This document shows positions 57,601 through 64,000 of a stretch of DNA of 64,000 bases, piece after piece; the stretch's first letter is position 1; the number at the start of each line of letters is the position of its first letter. Under the pieces are notes generated by a model, which was given only the letters and a program-made list of their open reading frames with translations, ran no database searches and was not told where the DNA came from. The DNA is from Apiosordaria backusii (Eukaryota > Ascomycota > Sordariomycetes > Sordariales > Lasiosphaeriaceae), in contig JAUKTV010000026.1 of NCBI GenBank assembly GCA_030549205.1, positions 206,392-270,391 on the forward strand, written 5' to 3'. Position numbers and translations under genes: made by a program.

Positions 57601-59185
57601 TTAGTATACTTGGTAAGGAGGACTGGAAGGCTGGGCTTAAGGTTTAACTATAAGCTTTTTAACCTTAATAACTTTAATATATACTATTAGAGTTAGAATT
57701 ACCGTAGTTACTAGCACTAGACTTACCTTTCAATTATTCCTTATTAAGGGATTTAAATTATATTTATTCTAATTATAAAACTTAAAAAAGGCCTATATTA
57801 GTATTTATTATCATTACCTTTCTATATCGGGATTAGGTAATTTATATATCTACTACTTTTCTTAAATATAGTAGCTGTTTCTTAAGCTCCTTTTCTAAAG
57901 TTAAGCCCTAACTTTCTATTATCTATTATTACTATAGCTAGCTAAGACCTAATTATCGAAAGTTAATAGGGTAGAAATTTAAATAAACTATCGCCGGTAT
58001 AAGGCTATATAATTTAAAAAGTTATTATAAATTACTAGTAAGCCTTAAAAGGCATTGGTTTTTAATTTAATAAATATATCCCTTTTAAAGTCGGGATTTT
58101 TTATATATATTAGCTTTAAAATTACTATAGTTATTTATATAGTAAGGTAATATTAAATAAATAATAACTGATTTAATAAGCTATTTGCAGTTTCGCTATA
58201 TAATTGCTTATACTTAAATATATATAGCTTAATCTTTAAAATAAGTATATAACTATTGGCAAAATTAACCAGGTAACTATTATATATTTAGGGTATAGGC
58301 CAACTGCCTGTTTTATAGGGCAGAAAAGATTCCTAATTATATAAACTGGCGGATATAAGGTCTATATACTATACAGTTTACCTAGTATAGTAACTATAGC
58401 TTGCCGGTTAGTGCATTTACTTTCTCTTTTTAAATTCCTTAGAGCGCTATTAGTAGTAGAAGTAGAGCGTTAAGTGCCTAAATATACTACCTAAACGCCT
58501 TAAAAGAAGGCTTTAATAGTAGGGTCTACTATAGAGGACGTCGCTAGCTACTAAGTACCTTTAAGTAACTATATAGTAAGCTTAACTATCAGTCAGTTAC
58601 CTATAGAACCTAACCTTTAGTGCTAAAGGTATAGCCTTAGTACCTTAGGCTACCTTCTATTACCTTGCTTTATTAGCCTAAGCTTTTAAAAGTACCGGCG
58701 CTAGGTAGTACTTACTACAGTCGCTAATCCTTTAGAAAGTGCCGTAGAAAGCTTAGCAAAAGTAGTGAAAGTATAAAATAAAACTCTTTTTTTATTACCA
58801 GGCTAGTAGTTATAAGCTACTGTTAAAAGAAGGCTAGCTATACTAGCTAATCTTCTGGTAAGGACTATTTTTTTCTTTTCCTTTATATACCTACCGACTA
58901 ACGTACGGTAGCTTGTATACTAGAGCGGGCAGATAAGTTAAAGTACGGTTTAGCTAACCCTGATTTTAATATATTTAATTAAAAATCGACTTATAGCTAT
59001 ATAAAAGTACCGCGAAACTATATACCCTTAACTGTATTGGCAGGTTATCGTAGGATATACCTATTTAAACCTATACTAAACTATATATAGAAGCCTAGCG
59101 AGTCTGAAAATTAAGTTTTGGTGGCTGTAGGACTATTGTAAGGGGAGATGTAGTACTGAGAGTACTTACTGTAGCTTTTAAGCGG

Positions 59186-60400
59186 CCTGACTGGGCAGTG
59201 CTAGCCTATTAAGTTATAGTAGTTTATAGAGGGAGGGAGGGCTGAAAGAAAAAAAGCCGACGGCTGTATTTAGGGCTAAAGGGCCTGACCGGCATTTAGC
59301 GGTAGCTTCTGAAGAAACATACGTCCTAGTGTCTGCCTGCTAAGCTATAGCGGCCTATAGGGGGAGGGAGGGCTGAAAGAAAAAAACCGACAGTTATGTT
59401 TAGGACTAAAGGGCCTGACCGGCACTTAGCGGTAGCCTCTGAAGAAATATACGTCCTAGTGTCTGCCTATTAAGCTATAGTGGCCTATAGGGAGAGAGAG
59501 GGCTGAAAGAAAAAAACTGACGGCTATGTTTAAAGTTAAAGGGCCTGACTGGCATTTAGCGATAGTCCTTAAAAAAACATATGTTTTAGTGCTTACCTGC
59601 TAAGCTATAGCGGCCTATAGGAGGAGGGAAAGTTAAAAGAAAAAAACTGATAACTGTATTTAGGGCTAAAGGGCTTGACCGGTATTTAGCGGTAGCCTTT
59701 AAAGAAATATACGTTTTAGTATTTGCCTGCTAAGCTATAGTGGCCTATAAGGAGAGGGAAAGTTAAAAGAAAAAAACTAACGGCTATATTTTAACTGGTA
59801 TTTAGCGATAGCCTTTAAAAAAACATATATTTTAGTATTTGCCTGCTAAGCTATAGCGGCCTATAGAAGAAGGGAAAGCTAAAAGAAAAAGACTAATAGC
59901 TATGTCCTAATTGGCATTTAGCGATAGCCTTTAAAAAAACATGCGTCTTAGTGCCTATCTATTAAGCTATAGTAGCCTATAGGGGGGGGAAAGTTAAAAG
60001 AAAAAAACTAATGGCTATGTTTTAATTAGTATTTAACGATAGCCTCTGGAAAAATATATATCTTAGTACCTGCTTACTAAGCTATAGCGGCCTATAGAGG
60101 GAGGGAAAGTTAAAAGAAAAAAACTGACAGCTATATTTAGAGCTAAAGGGCCTAACCGGTATTTAGCGGTAGCCTCTGGAAAAGCATACGCCCCGGTATT
60201 TGCCTACTAAATTATAGCGGTTTATAAAGGGAGGAAGAGTTAAAAGAAAAAATCTAACGGCTATATCCTAATTAGTATTTAGCGATAGCCTTTAAAAAAC
60301 ATACGTCCTAATATCTGCCTACTAAGTTATAGCAGTTTATAAGGAAAAGGAGAACTAAAAGAAAAGAACCGACAGCTATGTTTAAATTAAAAAGCCTTTT
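59186..60400. repeat. 130-bp satellite, about ten copies
   Basis: The unit contains GGGCCTGACCGGCATTTAGCG, CGTCCTAGTGTCTGCCT, TAAGCTATAGCGGCCTATAG and GGGCTGAAAGAAAAAAACCGA. Starts at about 59281, 59411, 59541 and 59671 are spaced exactly 130 bp; later units are about 118-123 bp. Copies 2 and 3 are richest in GC; later ones carry many C to T and G to A changes. Confidence 0.9.
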
Positions 60401-61550
60401 AAACGACCTATTTAGTATCTTTTAAAGTACTTACCTAGCATTTTATAATTAATAGGTTTTATAGTTTTATTTTAACTTTCTATAGTAATTTATAATTAAA
60501 ATAATATAAATACTTTTTTTATTAAACTTATTGCTTTACCTTTTATACTGCCTATTAGATATAATCGGCATTCTTTTTTTTATATTATACTAATCTATAG
60601 CTATTATAAACCTTTTTTACTTTCTTAATTGCCTTATATTATATATAATCTATAGCCTACTACTTTAATATAGCCTAAAACTATTTTACCTTTAATATTT
60701 CTTTTAATTACTATATTCTTTTATCCTAACTATACCTTTACTATTATACTTTTACTTAATATATCCTTACTTTAGCTATATATAAGTAATATAAAGTAAA
60801 GGAAAATAGTAGGTATATATAAACTTAAAAAGGTCATTATTAATTATTAAGATAGATATTTTATAGGCCTATAAGTATAGACCTATATAGGGAATAGTAT
60901 AGAATATTAAAAGCAAAGAAGGCTTTATTTATAATATACAATAGTAGTTAAGTATTAAAAGAAGATAGATTATAGAAGCGATACCTTATAATATATAGAA
61001 GGTAGATATTATAATATAGGCTTATAAAGTACTATAAAATATAGTAAATTAATATATTAAATTAACTTAATAGTTAAGAAAAATATTATAGTAAACAGTT
61101 ATAAAGGATAAAACCTATTATAGGTTTTTAACTTTATATTGCTTTTTAAACCTTTCTTTATTTTAAAGCCTAAATACCTATTAAGTCTACTAACTATAAG
61201 GCCTAAATATCCGTTAAGTCTACTAACTATAGACTTAACTGGCTGGCTAAGTCTAACTATTAGGTATATTAATTAGAAGCTATTTATAGAGTATAAAGTA
61301 TCAATATTTTACTGTTATAGTATATTAACTGTTTAGAGCTTTAGGCTACTTTAAAGGTTTAAAGACTACTATAATTACTATAGTAAAGTATTAATAAGCG
61401 TTATAATTTTAAGCTATTAGTTATTATTAGCTTTATAGGTTATAGGCTAAAATATACTGTAAAGTCTATAATTAAGTACTATATTTAACATTAATATTTA
61501 AGGGTATTAATTTAATTAATAATATCGATATCGGTAGTTAATATAAAGAA
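60401..61550. other. AT-rich stretch between satellites
   Basis: No supported gene. A 33-bp segment (GCCTAAATACC...CTACTAACTATAAG) is tandemly doubled at about 61168-61235. Confidence 0.5.
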
Positions 61551-63560
61551 GTTAAAGGTATTTTTTTAAAGGCAAATATAGTAGAAAAAGATAATGTAAG
61601 AAAATAGAGATAAAGGTATATTAATTTAATAAATAGGCTATAAAGTATAGTAGTCCGGTATTAAAAGTAATAAAATATATTAAGTAATGGTTAGGTTATA
61701 TAGATTATATAGAAAGTTAAAAAAAGAGTAAGATTAGAATATAGGATAAGTAATAATAATAGTAAAGGAAAGAAGGTTAAAAGTAAAAAAGAGAAAATAA
61801 AGTAAAAGGTTAAGGTTAATTAAAGAAAGAAGATTTAAGGTATAATAAGTTAAAGTAAAGTAAAAAAAAAAAAGAAAAGAGGTATAGGAAATTAAATTAA
61901 ATAGAAGGTTAGAATTTAATATAGTATAAAAAAAGAAGAAAGGATAAGGTATAGATAAAAATATAGAGGAAAAAAAAGACTAGGGTTTAGGTAATAGTAA
62001 AAGAGATTAAAGTAAAAATAAAATAAAAGGTTAGGTTAAAGTAAAAAGAGATTAGAATAAAAAGAAAAGATAAAAGTTTATATAAAAGAATAAAGATATA
62101 AGGTTAAGGTTATATTAAAGATAAAGGTTAAAGTAGTATAATTAAAGAAGATAAAATAAAAGTTAGGGTTATATTAAAGGAAAGTGTTAATATAAAGGAA
62201 TTAAAGTAAAGGTTATATTAATAGTAAAGGTTATATTAATAATAAAGGTTATATAAAGTATATAAAGGTTAGGTTAAGGTTAATAGTAAGGATTATTTAA
62301 AGTATAAAGGTAAGGATTAAGGTAAAAATATTAAATTAAAATAAGGTAGGGTTAAAGAATAATAATATAAAGGTAAAGGTTAAGGAAAAAATATAAGGTT
62401 AAAGTTATTTAAAGTATAAAGGTAAAGGTTAAGAAATGATAGTTAGGGTTATATTTTTATAGCTACTAATATATTAAGTTTAAAAGTCGATGTATTAACG
62501 ATATATATAGTAATAGAATTAAAAGAAATAGAAAAGCGATAAGGATATTGTAATATAAAGGAAAAAAAATGGATTAAGGTTATAATATAGTAGGAGGGTT
62601 AAGGATAAAAGAAAAGGAGGAAAAAAAAAAAAAGGTTAAAGTTATAATAAAGAAAGAAGGTAATAAATATAAAGGTTATTAAAAAAGGAAGTTAAGATTA
62701 TAATATATTAAAAGGGTTAAAAGGAGATAAAGATAGAAAAAAAAGAAGGTTAAAGTAAAGTAAAGGAAGAAGGTTAAGGTTATATAAAGGTAAGAGGGTT
62801 AAGGATAAATAGGGAAATAAAAAGAAGGTTAAGGTTATATAAATTAAAAGGGGTAAGGATAGTAAAAGGTTAAGGTTATATAAAGTTAAAATATAACGTT
62901 AAGATTATAATAAAGAAGATTAAATAAAAAGAGGAATTATAATATATATAAAGATAAAGAAAATAGAAAGAAAAAAGAAAATAAAAGGGTAAAGGAAAAG
63001 GATATAGAAAAAAAAGAAAAAATAGAGAAAGATTTTAGTTTATAAAGAACTATAAAGAAGGTTAAAGAATGAAAATAGGAAAGATAAAAGGAACTGTAAA
63101 GATAAATAGAAATAAAAAGAAGAAAAGAAGTATAAAAGATAAAAATAAAAGAAAAAGAAAAAGGGTTAAGGATATTATAGTATAAAGAAAAAAGAAAAAG
63201 GAAGGTTATAATAGGAAGGTATAAAAAGAATAAAGCAAGGTTAAAAAAAGAGTAAAGTTATTATAAAGAAAGAGGGTAATAAATATAAAGGTTAATAAAA
63301 AAGGGGGTTAGGTTTATAATATATTTTATATATTAACAATAACCCGTCATTAATTTAGAAGCAACACAGGGTTAGTACTAGAGATAAAGATAGATAAAAA
63401 AGAAGGTTAGAGTATAATAAGGAAGAGAAAAAGAATACAAAGGTAAAGGTTAAATAAGAAAGTAAAGATAGGAGTTTACATAAGAGGTAAGGGTTAAGGT
63501 AAAGGTTATTAAGGATATAAAAAAGAAGGTTAGGGTTATATAAGGTTAAAATAAATGGTT
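61551..63560. repeat. Purine-strand block with degenerate GGTTAA repeats
   Basis: On the plus strand cytosine is almost absent over 2 kb while A and G dominate. Words such as AGGTTAAGGTTATA, AAAGGTTAAAG and GGGTTAAGGATA recur irregularly. The pattern fits old telomere-like sequence (TTAGGG) changed by G to A, or a purine-rich satellite. Confidence 0.75.
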
Positions 63561-63565
63561 AAGGT

Positions 63566-63822
63566 TAAGGCAGGTGCCAGGGTTTGGGAAGTTAGGGTTA
63601 GGCGGCAGCGGTGCTGGTTACAGTAGAGGTCAGGGTTGAGGCAGGCGCTAGGGTTAGGGGAGTTAGGGTTAGGCAGCGGCAGTGCCGGTTACAGTGGAGA
63701 TTAGGGTTAAGGCAGGCGCTGGGGTTTGGGGGGTAGACGGCGGCAGTGCCGGTTACAGTAGAGGTCAGGGTTAAGACAGGCGCTGGGGTTTGGGAGGTTA
63801 GGGTTAGGTGGCGGCGGTCCGG
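63566..63822. repeat. GC-rich subtelomeric tandem repeat
   Basis: Three and a half units of about 71, 71 and 64 bp, each with AGGCAGGCGCT, GGGTTTGGG, GTTAGGGTTAGG, GGCGGCAGTGCCGG and TTACAGTAGAGGTCAGGG. TTAGGG words are embedded in each unit. It borders the telomere directly. Confidence 0.88.
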
Positions 63823-64000
63823 TTAGGGTTAGGGTTAGGGTTAGGGTTAGGGTTAGGGTTAGGGTTAGGGTTAGGGTTAGGGTTAGGGTTAGGGTTAGGG
63901 TTAGGGTTAGGGTTAGGGTTAGGGTTAGGGTTAGGGTTAGGGTTAGGGTTAGGGTTAGGGTTAGGGTTAGGGTTAGGGTTAGGGTTAGGGTTAGGGTTAG
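63823..64000 (+). repeat. Telomere, (TTAGGG)n
   Basis: About 29.7 perfect TTAGGG copies running to the end of the window. The G-rich strand points 5' to 3' toward the right, so this is a right chromosome end. Confidence 0.99.

Larger units (their letters stand above)
48481..59150. other. AT-rich, RIP-like subtelomeric block B
   Basis: About 10.7 kb without any supported frame. Somewhat less extreme between about 55,000 and 59,150, where GC words survive. A segment near 58,977-59,010 is an inverted copy of one near 50,850-50,880, so the block contains decayed transposon pieces. Confidence 0.75.

Noticed and set aside
59186..60400. rDNA or tRNA-like repeat
   Set aside because: No rRNA signature, A/B boxes or cloverleaf could be found in the 130-bp unit.

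Overview
The window is the right end of a chromosome from a filamentous ascomycete. About 178 bp of perfect TTAGGG repeats run to the last base. The genes carry short fungal introns (about 50-76 bp, GTRNGT...CTRAC...YAG), and the gene set (Pth11-like receptor, AA9 monooxygenase, RFT1, DBP3, TRP-like FLC protein) fits a Sordariomycete, probably Sordariales. An AT-rich, stop-riddled block looks like repeat-induced point mutation (RIP). I cannot name the species.

Region 1, about 1-27,420: ordinary gene-bearing DNA. In order: a truncated MFS permease, a dual-specificity phosphatase, a seven-helix rhodopsin-like receptor, tRNA-Ser(AGA), an FLC/TRP-like membrane protein, an unnamed multi-pass membrane protein, a DUF1989 protein, a hypothetical protein with a CxxC pair next to a 60-bp-arm hairpin, an SDR lacking its catalytic tyrosine, an AA9-CBM1 monooxygenase, a GPI-type surface protein, a hypothetical protein, RFT1, DBP3 and a small SnoaL/NTF2-like protein. 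I rebuilt splice sites for the spliced genes; all joined frames stay open and give whole codon counts. No biosynthetic cluster or operon logic is evident.

Region 2, about 27,420-40,034: a transition zone of gene relics and repeats. It holds a solo LTR with a 5-bp target duplication inside a 15-bp minisatellite, a nested palindrome-rich repeat structure (31.3-32.6 kb), and a 7.3-kb Ty3/Gypsy chromovirus (32,732-40,034). The chromovirus is not RIP-mutated. It shows a candidate self-priming site, a textbook-like -1 frameshift signal between gag and pol, a one-base frame break inside pol, and a spliced antisense gene with a Cys cluster in its 3' part. Its two LTRs share 191 identical bp of R-U5 but have unrelated U3 regions.

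Region 3, about 40,035-63,565: AT-rich subtelomere starting exactly at the end of the right LTR. It contains almost no open frames, satellites with internal hairpins, interstitial telomere-like repeats, a (GGCACT)n-type array split by a second solo LTR, a 130-bp satellite with a mutation gradient, and a 2-kb purine-strand block.

Region 4, 63,566-64,000: a GC-rich subtelomeric repeat of about 64-71 bp, then the telomere.
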